Shown piece after piece: positions 11,318-20,337 of a stretch of DNA of 64,000 bases. Each line of letters begins with the position of its first letter. Within the stretch, counting starts at the first letter, position 1. Under the pieces are notes generated by a model. The model saw only the letters and a list, made by a program, of their open reading frames with translations. It searched no databases and was not told the origin of the DNA. The translations under genes and the position numbers were made by a program. The stretch covers positions 620,001 to 684,000 of the forward strand of contig NZ_JAALFG010000002.1 in NCBI RefSeq assembly GCF_011058215.1, given 5' to 3'. The stretch is from Devosia aurantiaca. GTDB taxonomy: Bacteria > Pseudomonadota > Alphaproteobacteria > Rhizobiales > Devosiaceae.

Positions 11318-12180
11318 TTAGTCGTCCGCCTCCTCGTCTTCCTCATCGTCGCCGCCGGCCAGCGCGTCGAGAAACTCCACGATCATCGCACTGACCAGTT
11401 CCGGCCGCTCGATGCTGGGAACATGCGCCGTGCCTTCCAGCACTGCCGCAAAAGCATTGGGCATGGTCTCGGACAAGGTCTCGTGCCGGTCGATAATGGC
11501 GAAAAATCCTCGTCGCCAACCAGCAGCAGCGTCGGCGTGTTGACGCCCTCCATGCGGGACCACGCATCCGGCCGCTCTTCTTCCTGAGTCAGTGTTGGCT
11601 TGGCGAGCGCGCATCCGTTCATGTCGAGAAAAAGCTCGCGCGCGACGCCACCAACGCGACCGCTCTTGGCGCGCGGGCCATCGAGCCATTCATGCGCCTG
11701 CACCCGGTTGAGCATGTCGCGATCGCCGCGCTCGAAGGCATCTTCCTCCGCCATCTCGATCGCCTGCTCTTCCGCCGTCGCGCTCCAGGGCGCACCAGTG
11801 ATCGAGGTGCCGATCAGCACCAGCCCGATCACCCGCCCCGGATGCGCCAGCGCAAAATCGACGGCCAGTCCGCCACCCATGGAACAGCCGACAAACACCG
11901 CCGCGTGGATGTCGAAAGCGTCGAGCAGGGCTTCGAGGTCTTCAAGGTGGTTGAAGGTTTCGTCCTGGCTTTCCGTTTCGCCATAGCCGCGCCGGTCATA
12001 GGCCACAGCATGCCAGCCCACATCCGAAACGGCCTGCATCTGGTCGAGCCACATGCGCTTGTCGCAGACGCCGGCATGAAGAAAAACCACCGGCAGGCCT
12101 TCGCCCTGCTCGAGGCCGACAAGCGTCGCGCCGCCGATCTCGAACGCAAAACCCTCGCGCTGTTCGCCCGTCTCGGTCAC
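11318..12180 (-). CDS. Alpha/beta hydrolase (frameshift)
   Basis: An alpha/beta-hydrolase fold protein of about 287 residues. It has the VVFLHAGVCDKRMW oxyanion region, AYDRRGYGETES, and a nucleophile elbow VGCSMGGGLA with the catalytic Ser. The acid motif LLLVGDEDF and the catalytic His in LEGTAHVPSIERPE follow. The frame breaks at the five-A run 11502-11506; one more base restores DEDFFAIIDRHETLSE and leads to an acidic C-terminus ending at 11318. The start is GTG at 12180, overlapping the upstream stop (GTGA). Substrate unknown. Confidence 0.8.
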
Positions 12181-12514
12181 TGCTCGAGCGCCGCGCAGAA
12201 AGTAATTTCGTCCTTGGGGCCAAACCAGCAGCCCGGGTCACCCTCGACCGGCGCGAAAGCGCCCAGTTCGTCGGGGCGCGCGCCAGCACTGGCCTGGTCT
12301 TCGATGAGGTAGCCAAAGCCTTCGTTGTTGGCCTGGTGCGCGAAGACAAAGACCTGACGGTCCGGAAGCACGAAGGATATTCCGCCCCCATCGACCGAGA
12401 CGTCGCAGCTGAATGTCCCGTAACCCGTCATCGAGCATTGCCCCGGCGCAGCACCAGCCGGAGCGGCGAGGGCAAACACGGCGCTCAGCGCCACCCCGTC
12501 ACCAACATCTTCAT
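12177..12514 (-). CDS. Small secreted cysteine-containing protein (frameshift in signal peptide)
   Basis: A protein of about 112 residues that is exported once the frame is corrected. The ATG at 12514 gives MKMLVTGVALSAVFALAAPA, a clean signal peptide, provided one G is added to the four-base run at 12494-12497. The uncorrected frame starts MNEDVGDG, which is not a signal. The mature part reads QCSMTGYGTFSCDVSVDGGG and has four Cys (QCS, SCD, GCW, FCA), probably as disulfides. The ending PKDEITFCAALEQ overlaps the hydrolase start. Family not recognised. Close coupling to the hydrolase suggests one operon. Confidence 0.65.
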
Positions 12515-12847
12515 TCATTTCCCCAAAGCGGAAACCAGGGGCTTGCCCTCACTTGGGCGGACCATAGGGCAAGAACCCAAGGAAAACCAAGGGTTTTCTG
12601 AAGTTGATCGGGTCGCTGGCCGCCAGGGTGGAACTAACCGGGCCTAAAACCCGTATCAGTCACAGTTCGCTTGGTAGCGCGGTGCTTTGGAAGCACTTGG
12701 CTCGGTATCGAACCACCGGTTTCCTGGCGAGACGAATATGCCTGACCTCTTGAACCAAGTCTTACAAGCGATCTGCCTTGCCGCCATCGCAGGTGAGCAT
12801 CGACTTGCCTTGACCTCAGCGCCAATCCCCTGACGCGGTGAAGTGCT
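12515..12847. other. Gene-free stretch between divergent genes
   Basis: About 330 bases with no convincing coding frame; open frames here are antisense extensions of the neighbours. It should hold the promoters of the minus-strand secreted-protein operon and the plus-strand DUF6894 gene. A tRNA-Pro-like patch (D-arm-like TTGGTAGCGC, then anticodon arm GGTGC-TTTGGAA-GCACT) lies at about 12670-12698, but no matching acceptor stem is present. Confidence 0.5.
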
Positions 12848-13111
12848 GTGCCCCGCTTCTTCTTTGACACCAGAGAGCAAGACGGCAGCGTTCTGCAGGA
12901 TAGTGTCGGCGTCGAATTTGCGGACCAGCAGCAGGCTTTCGAAGCGGCGCGCCACGCAGTGCGCGAAGCGGTGTTGGAGATGCCGCAGCGGCTTGGCACG
13001 CGCTTTGACATGGATGTCCGCGATGAAGCGGGGCGCTCGCTCGGCAGCGTAGGGCTGCGCTTTGTTGGCGGCGCCTTCGCCGATCCGGCAGCGGTGTTTC
13101 TCGGTTGCTAG
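12848..13111 (+). CDS. DUF6894-type small protein
   Basis: An 87-residue protein beginning [20 protein letters not shown] (GTG start at 12848), with the family pattern of an N-terminal PRFFF(D/N)TR strand, an Asp-rich turn, a helix [15 protein letters not shown] and a final strand with [17 protein letters not shown]. Such proteins are widespread in Hyphomicrobiales, usually as several paralogues, and their role is unknown. The stop codon shares the four bases CTAG (13108-13111) with the stop of the convergent DUF2256 gene. Confidence 0.7.
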   Translation: MPRFFFDTREQDGSVLQDSVGVEFADQQQAFEAARHAVREAVLEMPQRLGTRFDMDVRDEAGRSLGSVGLRFVGGAFADPAAVFLGC

Positions 13112-13257
13112 TGCCGGCTTTGCCGCTGTCTTCGGCAGGCATCAGAGCAATACTGAACCTCGTCCCAGACCTTCTCCCACTTCTTCCGCCAGGTGAACGG
13201 CCTTTGGCAGACGGCACAGGTCTTTTGCGGCAGGTTCTTCTTTTCAACGCGCTTCAA
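13108..13257 (-). CDS. DUF2256 small zinc-finger-like protein
   Basis: A 49-residue protein with two CxxC-like pairs: [19 protein letters not shown], then [16 protein letters not shown]. This is the DUF2256 pattern (CAVC...F.WRKKW...W..V.YCS..C), probably a structural zinc site. It is too short to be obvious among the longer overlapping frames. The start is taken as TTG at 13257, with GGGGA nine bases upstream. An ATG further upstream (CGGGGATGTCG) is out of frame by one base, so a longer start would need an indel. Function unknown. Convergent with the DUF6894 gene. Confidence 0.75.
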   Translation of the reverse strand: MKRVEKKNLPQKTCAVCQRPFTWRKKWEKVWDEVQYCSDACRRQRQSRH

Positions 13258-13336
13258 GCTTCGACATCCCCGCCGCGACCGTCACCTTGAACGTTCGCAG
13301 GGCAGAGACGCTCCAGCACGAGCGCCGTCGCGGATG

Positions 13337-13369
13337 AAAAAAGACGCCCCTGCAAACCACAGGGGCGTC
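13337..13369 (-). terminator. Rho-independent terminator of ettA
   Basis: On the minus strand GACGCCCCTG, a 7-base loop and CAGGGGCGTC form a perfect 10-bp stem followed by six T, starting 8 bases beyond the ettA stop. This is a textbook intrinsic terminator. Confidence 0.92.
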
Positions 13370-13376
13370 CAACAGA

Positions 13377-15032
13377 TTATCGGGTCAGCGGCTTATAAGT
13401 AGCGCGCTTAGGGTTGACCGCATCGGCGCCGAGACGACGAACCTTATCGGCCTCATAGTCCTGGAAGTTGCCTTCGAACCATTCCACATGGCTGTCGCCT
13501 TCAAAGGCCAGCATGTGGGTCGCCAGGCGATCGAGGAACATGCGATCGTGGCTGATGATCACGGCGCAACCGGCAAATTCCTCGAGCGCCTCTTCCAGCG
13601 CCGCGAGGGTTTCGGTGTCGAGATCGTTGGTCGGCTCGTCGAGCAGCAAGACGTTGGCGCCGCTTTTCAGCATCTTGGCAAGGTGCACGCGGTTGCGCTG
13701 CCCGCCCGAGAGATTGCCCACCTTCTGCTGCTGGTCGCCGCCCTTGAAGTTGAAGGTCGAGGTATAGGCGCGCGAGTTCATTTCGCGCTTGCCCAGCAAC
13801 AGTACTTCGTCGCCACCCGAAATCTCTTCCCAGACGGTCTTCTTGGGATCGAGCGAGTCGCGGCTCTGGTCGACATAGCCGAGATGAACGCTTTCAGCGA
13901 CGGTGACCGAGCCGGCATCGGGCTTTTCCTGGCCGGTCAGCATTTTGAAGAGCGTGGTCTTGCCTGCTCCGTTCGGGCCGATGATGCCGACAATGCCGCC
14001 CGGTGGCAGCTTGAAGGTGAGGTTGTCGATCAGGACGCGATCGCCAAAGCTCTTGGACAGGCCTTCGACGTCGATGACGTTCTGGCCCAGCCGTTCGCCG
14101 GGCGGAATGATGATCTGCGCGGTGTGCGACTGGGTGCGGGCTTCGTTGACCTTGACCAGCTCGTCATAGGCTCGGATGCGGGCCTTGGACTTGGCCTGGC
14201 GGGCCTGGGGCGACTGGCCCATCCATTCCTTTTCGCGCTCCAGCACCTTGGCGCGGGCAGCGTCTTCGCTCTTCTCCTGGGCGAAGCGCTTGGCCTTGGC
14301 TTCGAGATAGGCCGAATAATTGCCTTCATAGGGCACGCCCCGGCCGCGATCGAGCTCCAGAATCCAGCCGGTGACATTGTCGAGGAAGTAGCGATCGTGG
14401 GTGATGATCAGCACCGCGCCTTCGAATTCGCGCAAGTGCCGCTCGAGCCAGGCCGTGGTCTCGGCGTCGAGATGGTTGGTCGGTTCGTCAAGCAGCAAGA
14501 GATCAGGCTTGGAAAGCAGCAGCGCGCAAAGCGCCACGCGGCGGCGCTCGCCACCTGAAAGGTTGGTGACGTCGGCATCGCCCGGAGGACAGCCCAAAGC
14601 TTCCATCGCCACTTCGACCTGCGATTCGAGATCCCACAGGTTCTGGCTGTCGATGATGTCCTGGAGCTTGCTGGCCTCGTCGGCGGTCTCGTCGGAATAC
14701 TCCATCATCAACTCGTTGTAGCGGTCGACGATGTCCTTCTTTTCCTTGACGCCCATCATGACGTTGCCGAGCACGTTCAGCGCCGGATCGAGCTGCGGCT
14801 CCTGCGCAAGGTAGCCGATCTTGGCGCCGTCCGCGGCCCAGGCCTCACCGGTAAACTCGGTATCCATGCCGGCCATGATCTTGAGCAGCGTCGACTTGCC
14901 CGAACCATTTGGGCCGAGGATGCCGATCTTGGCATCGGGGTAGAAGGAAAGGTTAATGTTATCGAGCACCTTCTTGCCGCCGGCATAGGCCTTGGACATT
15001 CCGTGCATGTGATAGATGAACTGGCGGGCCAT
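13377..15032 (-). CDS. ettA: Energy-dependent translational throttle protein EttA (ABC-F)
   Basis: A 551-residue ABC-F ATPase with two nucleotide-binding domains and no membrane part. Domain 1 has [27 protein letters not shown] and [11 protein letters not shown]. Domain 2 has [28 protein letters not shown] and [11 protein letters not shown]. The charged linker [20 protein letters not shown] and the near-full-length identity of pattern point to EttA, which binds the ribosomal E site and gates translation according to ADP/ATP. The ATG at 15032 ([16 protein letters not shown]) matches family starts; the longer frame to 15140 is not used. Confidence 0.95.
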   Translation of the reverse strand: MARQFIYHMHGMSKAYAGGKKVLDNINLSFYPDAKIGILGPNGSGKSTLLKIMAGMDTEFTGEAWAADGAKIGYLAQEPQLDPALNVLGNVMMGVKEKKDIVDRYNELMMEYSDETADEASKLQDIIDSQNLWDLESQVEVAMEALGCPPGDADVTNLSGGERRRVALCALLLSKPDLLLLDEPTNHLDAETTAWLERHLREFEGAVLIITHDRYFLDNVTGWILELDRGRGVPYEGNYSAYLEAKAKRFAQEKSEDAARAKVLEREKEWMGQSPQARQAKSKARIRAYDELVKVNEARTQSHTAQIIIPPGERLGQNVIDVEGLSKSFGDRVLIDNLTFKLPPGGIVGIIGPNGAGKTTLFKMLTGQEKPDAGSVTVAESVHLGYVDQSRDSLDPKKTVWEEISGGDEVLLLGKREMNSRAYTSTFNFKGGDQQQKVGNLSGGQRNRVHLAKMLKSGANVLLLDEPTNDLDTETLAALEEALEEFAGCAVIISHDRMFLDRLATHMLAFEGDSHVEWFEGNFQDYEADKVRRLGADAVNPKRATYKPLTR

Positions 15033-15170
15033 ACGTCTGGGCAACCTTGAATGGGGGTGGGAGGGTTGGTGCCTATTTAGGGCAAGCGACCGCGCGGGGC
15101 AACGGCTAGGACCCTCCTCAGGAACCAAGGCCTTGGCCAAACATTCCTCTGCACCTCGAGGATCACAAAC

Positions 15171-17338
15171 GTGTCAGAACTTACTCCGTCTCCCCAGTTG
15201 ACGCGTCGCCGGGTATCAGCCTTCGAGAGCATTGCCGTCTTTGCCATAACGGCGGCTCTGCTCTATTTCGGCGCTGGCATTTTCGTGCCGTTGGTGCTGG
15301 CGATCCTCCTGGCTTTCGCCCTCAACCCGCTGGTGAGCTGGCTCGGCAATCGCTTGCACCTGCCCGATCCCGCAGCGGTGATCCTCGCCGTGCTACTGGC
15401 GCTTGCTGTGCTTGCCGCCTTCGCGCTCTTGGCGGGAACGCAGATCGCGCATCTGGCGAGCGCCCTCCCCGGTTATCAGCAGACCATCCAGTCCAAGGTC
15501 GCCGGCATCCAGGCCCAGTTCGGCAACGTGGCCTGGCTCGATCAGCTCACCAACATGATGTCCAACCTCGGACAGAACGCTCCCGAAAGCAGCGCCGCCG
15601 CGCAGGACATCGGCGACATACGGCCCATTCCGGTCACCATTTCCAATGAGCTCGGACCCTTCAACCTCCTGACCTCCGTCATGGGGTCGATCGTCGGCCC
15701 GATCGCCACCATCGCCATCGTCACCGTCTTCCTGATCTTTCTTCTGATGGGCCGCGCCGATCTACAGGACCGGTTCATACGCCTCGTCAGCGCCGGGCGC
15801 TATTCGCTCACCAACCTCGCCATCACCGATGCCAGCCGCCGCGTAGGCCGCTATCTCATCATCCAGCTGATGGTGAACACCACCTATGGCATCATCTTCG
15901 GCACCGGACTGTTCCTGATCGGCGTGCCGAGCGCCCCGCTCTGGGGCCTCTTGATCGTCCTCTTCCGTTACATCCCCTTCGTCGGCGCGCTGATCGTAGC
16001 CGTCCTGCCCTTCTCGCTTGCCTTCGCGGTCGATCCCGGCTGGAACATGCTGTTGCTGTCGGTGGGTCTCTTCCTCGTCATCGACCTCACCACCGCCAAC
16101 ATCATCGAGCCGCGCCTCTACGGCAAGAACACCGGCGTCTCGCCGCTGGCGATCCTCCTGTCCGCCATGTTCTGGGCGACCCTGTGGGGCCCCGTCGGGC
16201 TGATCCTGGCAACGCCGATGACCGTCTGTCTTGTCGTCATCGGCCGCCACCTGCCGCAATTCCAGTTTCTCGAAACCCTGCTCGGCAGCGAGCCCGTATT
16301 GTCCCCCGCCGAGCGGCTCTACCAGCGCATGCTCAAGGGCAATACCGAGGACGCCATCGAGCACAGCGAGACCTTCCTCGAGGAACACGGCAAGGGCACG
16401 CTGGTGACCGACGTCCTCCTGCGCACGCTGCGCCTGGGCACTTCGGAACTCTCCGACCGTCCGGAATCGCTGGCGCAGCGCCGTCAGTTGATCAGCACCT
16501 TTGACCGCGTGCTCGAAACCGTGCTGGAGCCCAGCTACACGGACCATGCGCCTGTACTGCTGATCGGTGGACAGACCGAGATCGACGAGGGCGCCGCACG
16601 ACTAATGGGCGTTCAGCTCACGGACGAAGCGCTGCAGTCCAACGTCCTGCCCCCGGCGCCATCCGCCAGGAATCCATCGGCCGGCTGGACCTTACCGGCG
16701 TCACCACTCTTGCACTCGTCTTCATGGGCACCGACATTCGCGCCCAATGCCGCTACGTGGCGCGCCGCATCCGCCGCATGGCGCCGGAACTGCAGATCGT
16801 CGCCGTCGTCCTGAACCCGCTGATGGCCGAAGAAACCGCCGAGACGCTCCATGTCGACAGCGTCTTCCATGAATTCGATGCGGCCGTTGATGGCGTCGTC
16901 GCGCTGGAAGCGCCTAAAACCATGCGCCGCGCCCAGATGCAGCATCAGCCTTTCGCCGGCCTAGGGCGTGGCGACGACGCGCTCGGCCAGGAGCTCGATG
17001 CCATCGCCAAGCGCTTCGGCGTCCCTGCCGTCCTCATCAACCTCCTCGACGACGAACGCCACAGCCAGGACGAAGACGCCTTGCGCCTGACCCAGCTTGT
17101 GGTTGAGAGCAACGCGCCGCTGATCGTCCACTCCACCGAGAGCAACGACAAGGTCGGCGAAAACGCCTATATGCTCACCAACGGCATCGACCTCTATGCC
17201 GGCGTCCCGCTGGTGCTAGCCGACGGCACCAAGGCCGGCGCGCTCGCCCTCCTGGATTACGATCCGCACCCCTTCACCGCCGAAGACGCAGCCCGTTTGC
17301 AAGCGGAGGCCGAAGCCCTTGTGAGGCGCTTCGGCTAA
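15171..17338 (+). CDS. AI-2E family permease with C-terminal GAF domain (frameshift)
   Basis: About 722 residues once one C is restored to the run at 16650-16654. Residues 1-370 are an AI-2E/TqsA-like permease with eight membrane segments ([20 protein letters not shown] near the start and [20 protein letters not shown] in the core). A long cytoplasmic C-terminal region follows. It continues past the break as [20 protein letters not shown] and ends in a GAF-like domain ([18 protein letters not shown], then [20 protein letters not shown]). The start is GTG at 15171 with GAGGA upstream. AI-2E proteins are proposed exporters. A fused GAF suggests ligand or signal control of transport (inference). 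Confidence 0.82.
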
Positions 17339-17356
17339 GGAGTGCTCTAGCGAGCC

Positions 17357-18172
17357 TCAGTTCGCCATGGTCGACCGATGCGCCCAGCCGGTCATGCGTT
17401 TTTCCACCCAGGCCATCAGCGCATACATGGCGATGCCTTCGACGGCGAGCATCAGCAACCCCGCAAAGACCAGCGGCACGTTGAAGTTCGACTGCGCCGA
17501 GGCCATCATATTGCCGAGCCCCGAATTTGAGGCGACGGTTTCGCTGACCACCGAGCCGACAAAGGCCAGGGTGATCGCGACCTTGAGCGAGCCGAAGAAA
17601 TACGGCATCGAGCGCGGCACGCCCACCTTGAGCATGATGTCGAGCTTCTTGGCCCCCAGCGCGCGCAGCACATCCTCGGTTTCCGGTTCGATGGTCGCAA
17701 GGCCCGTGGCGACATTGACCACGATGGGAAAGAACGAGATCAAAAACGCCGTTAGCACCGCCGGCACCGTCCCGATGCCGAACCAGATGACGAGGATCGG
17801 CACCAGCGCAACCTTCGGAATGGCGTTAAAACCAACCATGATCGGATAAAGCCCGGCATAGATCGCCTTGCTCCAACCGATGAAAAGGCCGATCCCCAGC
17901 CCCGCCACCACCGCGATCATGAAGCCGAGCACGGTGGTGTAAAGCGTCTGCACCGAGTTCTTCCAGATCGGGCTCCAATACTGGATGATCGCCTCGAACA
18001 CCCGCGTCGGCGTCGGCAGGATCGTATGCGGCAGACCGGAAATGCGGACGCCGATTTCCCACAGCACGAAGAGCCCGATCGTGTAGAGCCAGGGTGCCAA
18101 TCGCACCCAGTTCGGTTTAAAAACCGGTCGTGGCGCCGCGGCAATCGGAGTTGCCGGATCAAGCGTCGTCAT
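17357..18172 (-). CDS. NitT/TauT-type ABC transporter permease
   Basis: A 271-residue inner-membrane permease of the SsuC/TauC/ThiX type with six predicted membrane segments, starting in APWLYTIGLFVLWEIGVR. The cytoplasmic EAA loop reads EPETEDVLRALGAKKLDIML. The ATG at 18172 overlaps the ATPase stop (ATGA). It is the last gene of a three-gene operon (binding protein, ATPase, permease) and converges with the AI-2E/GAF gene 18 bases away. Confidence 0.92.
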   Translation of the reverse strand: MTTLDPATPIAAAPRPVFKPNWVRLAPWLYTIGLFVLWEIGVRISGLPHTILPTPTRVFEAIIQYWSPIWKNSVQTLYTTVLGFMIAVVAGLGIGLFIGWSKAIYAGLYPIMVGFNAIPKVALVPILVIWFGIGTVPAVLTAFLISFFPIVVNVATGLATIEPETEDVLRALGAKKLDIMLKVGVPRSMPYFFGSLKVAITLAFVGSVVSETVASNSGLGNMMASAQSNFNVPLVFAGLLMLAVEGIAMYALMAWVEKRMTGWAHRSTMAN

Positions 18173-18957
18173 GCTGCGACCCTCGCCGTTGCGATCTCGC
18201 TGTGAAGCTTTTGCACCATGTCGTTGAAGGGCTGTTCGTAGAGAAGGTCCAGTTGGCGCGGCCGTGCGAAGGGCACGGGATGTTCGGAGATCACCCGCCC
18301 CGGCCGCGCCGACATCACGACGACCTTATCGGCTAGAAACACGCTTTCGCGCAGGTCATGCGTCACCAGAACAATGGTGACGCCCTGCGCCGCATGCAGG
18401 TCGCGGATGACGCACCAAAGCTCCTCGCGGGTAAAGGCGTCGAGCGCCCCGAAAGGCTCGTCGAGCATCAGAAGTTCCGGCTCGTGGATCAGCGCCCGGC
18501 AGAGATTGGCGCGCTGCTGCATGCCGCCCGAAAGCTGCCAGGGAAACTTTTCGCCAAAGCCCTTGAGGCCGACGGTCTCGAGCAGCTTCTCGGCCTTGGC
18601 GACATACTCCGCCTTGTTGGCCCGCAGCCGGTGACGATGCCGCTCGACGATTTCGAGCGGCAAGAGGATATTTTCAAGCGTTGTTCGCCACGGCAGCATG
18701 GTCGGGTTCTGGAAGGCCATGCCCACGATCGACACCGGCTTGGTCACCTTTGCATCGGCGACGATCACCGCCCCGGACTGAGGAATATGCAGTCCGGTCG
18801 TCAGCTTCATCAGCGTGGACTTGCCGCAGCCTGAAGGGCCAACCACGGCAACGAACTCGCCGCGGTTGATCTTGAGATTGAGCCCGCTCACCGCCAGCGT
18901 GCCTGTCGGCCCGCCATAGCGCATGTCGACATTTTCGATGGAAACGAGCGGGGTCAT
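18169..18957 (-). CDS. NitT/TauT-type ABC transporter ATP-binding protein
   Basis: A 262-residue ABC ATPase with Walker [18 protein letters not shown]-loop GMAFQNPTMLPWRT, signature LSGGMQQRANLCRAL, Walker B LLMLDEPFGALD and switch His in VLVTHDLRES. The MLPWRT motif is characteristic of nitrate/sulfonate/taurine-type importers. It is coupled to the permease by an ATGA overlap and lies 9 bases after the binding-protein gene. Confidence 0.94.
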   Translation of the reverse strand: MTPLVSIENVDMRYGGPTGTLAVSGLNLKINRGEFVAVVGPSGCGKSTLMKLTTGLHIPQSGAVIVADAKVTKPVSIVGMAFQNPTMLPWRTTLENILLPLEIVERHRHRLRANKAEYVAKAEKLLETVGLKGFGEKFPWQLSGGMQQRANLCRALIHEPELLMLDEPFGALDAFTREELWCVIRDLHAAQGVTIVLVTHDLRESVFLADKVVVMSARPGRVISEHPVPFARPRQLDLLYEQPFNDMVQKLHSEIATARVAA

Positions 18958-18966
18958 CAGCGATCC

Positions 18967-19989
18967 TTACGGCAGCATGCGCTCTTCGGCGGGCGGCAGA
19001 TACTGGCTGTCGAACACATCGGCACCGGTCACATTGCCCTTGAGGCCCATCGAGACCTTGAGCGTTTCGATCGACGCATCGAGACGCGCCTCGTCGATGC
19101 CGCCAAAGCCGTTCTCGACGACATAGGGCGTCTTGATGTTCATCTCATTGGCCATGGTGAGGCGCTCGGTTTCGGTATCGATGTTGAGCGTCTCATTACG
19201 CGCCAGCACTGCCGCTGCACCCGCTGCCGGATCGGCCACGGCGTCGGCAAAGCCCTTGGCCAGAGCGCGCAGGAAGCCCTGCACGGCTTCGGGGTTTTCG
19301 TCGGCAAAGGTCTCGTTGGCGAGAATGGCGTTACCGTAAAGGTTGAGCCCATGGTCGGCAAAGAGAATGGTCGAGATATCCTCGTCCGGAACGCCATTGG
19401 CCTTGAGGTTGAGGATCACCGAAAAGGCAAAGCCGAAGACGCCGTCGACATCGCCCGAGGCGAGCATGGGCTCGCGCACGGGGAAGCCGATGGATTCAAG
19501 CGTGATGGCACTGTCGTCGATACCGGCAACTTCCTTGAACGCAGCCCACTGCGCGAAGGCCCCGTCCGGCGGCGGCGCGCCGAGCTTTTTGCCTTCGAGC
19601 GATTTGGGATCGTCGGTAATGCCCTGCGACTTGCGGCCGATCACAGAAAACACCGGCTTGTCATAGATCATCATGACGGCTTTGACCGGCTGGCTCGGAT
19701 CTTCGTCCAGGAACTTGATCAGAGAGTTGATGTCGCCAAAGCCCATCTGATAGGCGCCGGTCGCCACGCGCGGAATCGCTTCCACCGAGCCATTGCCGGT
19801 GTCGATGGTGACGTTGAGGCCTTCATCGGCGAAATAGCCCTTGTCCTGCGCCAGCAAGAAGCCGGCCGCGGGGCCTTCAAAACGCCAGTCCAGCGTAAAC
19901 TTGATGTCGGTGGTTTGCGCAAAAGCCGGCAATGCCGAGAGCGAAATACCGGCCAGAAGCGCGGCGGAAAACAGGCGGCGAGAAAGCAT
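18967..19989 (-). CDS. NMT1/THI5-like ABC substrate-binding protein
   Basis: A 340-residue periplasmic binding protein with signal peptide MLSRRLFSAALLAGISLSAL cleaved after AFAQ. The mature start IKFTLDWRFEGPAAGFLLAQ and KGYFADEGLNVTI follow the NMT1/THI5 fold used by importers of nitrate, sulfonates, taurine or pyrimidines. The substrate cannot be told from sequence alone. Because an NCS1-type (nucleobase/hydantoin-like) sensor system is encoded just upstream on the same strand, a nitrogenous heterocycle is a reasonable guess (inference). Confidence 0.88.
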   Translation of the reverse strand: MLSRRLFSAALLAGISLSALPAFAQTTDIKFTLDWRFEGPAAGFLLAQDKGYFADEGLNVTIDTGNGSVEAIPRVATGAYQMGFGDINSLIKFLDEDPSQPVKAVMMIYDKPVFSVIGRKSQGITDDPKSLEGKKLGAPPPDGAFAQWAAFKEVAGIDDSAITLESIGFPVREPMLASGDVDGVFGFAFSVILNLKANGVPDEDISTILFADHGLNLYGNAILANETFADENPEAVQGFLRALAKGFADAVADPAAGAAAVLARNETLNIDTETERLTMANEMNIKTPYVVENGFGGIDEARLDASIETLKVSMGLKGNVTGADVFDSQYLPPAEERMLP

Positions 19990-20337
19990 GCGACGTCCCC
20001 ATCATCGTTGTTGAGGGGAAATCAAACGCAGCGAAAAACAGCGTGCAAGCAAAATGCGCCCAAACAAGCAGCTAAAATTCGTATTGCTCAATGTCTAAGC
20101 AAAGTGCTGCATTTTGGTGATCAGAAAAAAAAGCAGGGCGCGAAACCGAGGTTTCGCGCCCTCCGGGGCGACTTACAAAGGAGCGTCAACCTTTGCGGCC
20201 TGCCACCGATCGGATGACGGAGGCTCTATTGGCGGTCCGTCAGAAGAAGTCCCGCGATGTCATTGCATCCGGTTCGCCAAGAGAACGAGGGAAAGGTTTG
20301 CCGGTTCCCGACATTGTCACGACGACAAAACTTGTGA
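19990..20337. other. Intergenic region with strong minus-strand terminator
   Basis: Nearly 350 bases between the response-regulator stop and the binding-protein start, both on the minus strand. The terminator at 20125-20162 ends transcription about 175 bases past the regulator stop, so the ABC operon needs its own promoter in 19990-20124. The 175 bases before the terminator contain only a 24-codon frame (20240-20314, MSGTGKPFPRSLGEPDAMTS...), without a visible ribosome-binding site. This may be a 3' UTR or a small RNA. Confidence 0.5.
20125..20162 (-). terminator. Strong rho-independent terminator
   Basis: On the minus strand AGGGCGCGAAAC pairs with GTTTCGCGCCCT around a 4-base loop, giving a 12-bp stem, followed after GC by eight T. 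It closes the sensor/regulator transcript, or a small RNA, and isolates it from the downstream ABC transporter operon. Confidence 0.9.

Noticed and set aside
11306..11331. Hairpin AGGCGGACG/CGTCCGCCT between the host-attachment gene and the hydrolase as a terminator
   Set aside because: The stem is perfect, but neither strand has a T-run after it and it overlaps the hydrolase stop; it may be only coding-sequence symmetry.
19990..20124. Thiamine (TPP) riboswitch upstream of the NMT1/THI5-like binding protein
   Set aside because: I found no THI-box-like CTGAGA or GCGxAGGGA pattern on the minus strand in this region, so thiamine control is not supported.
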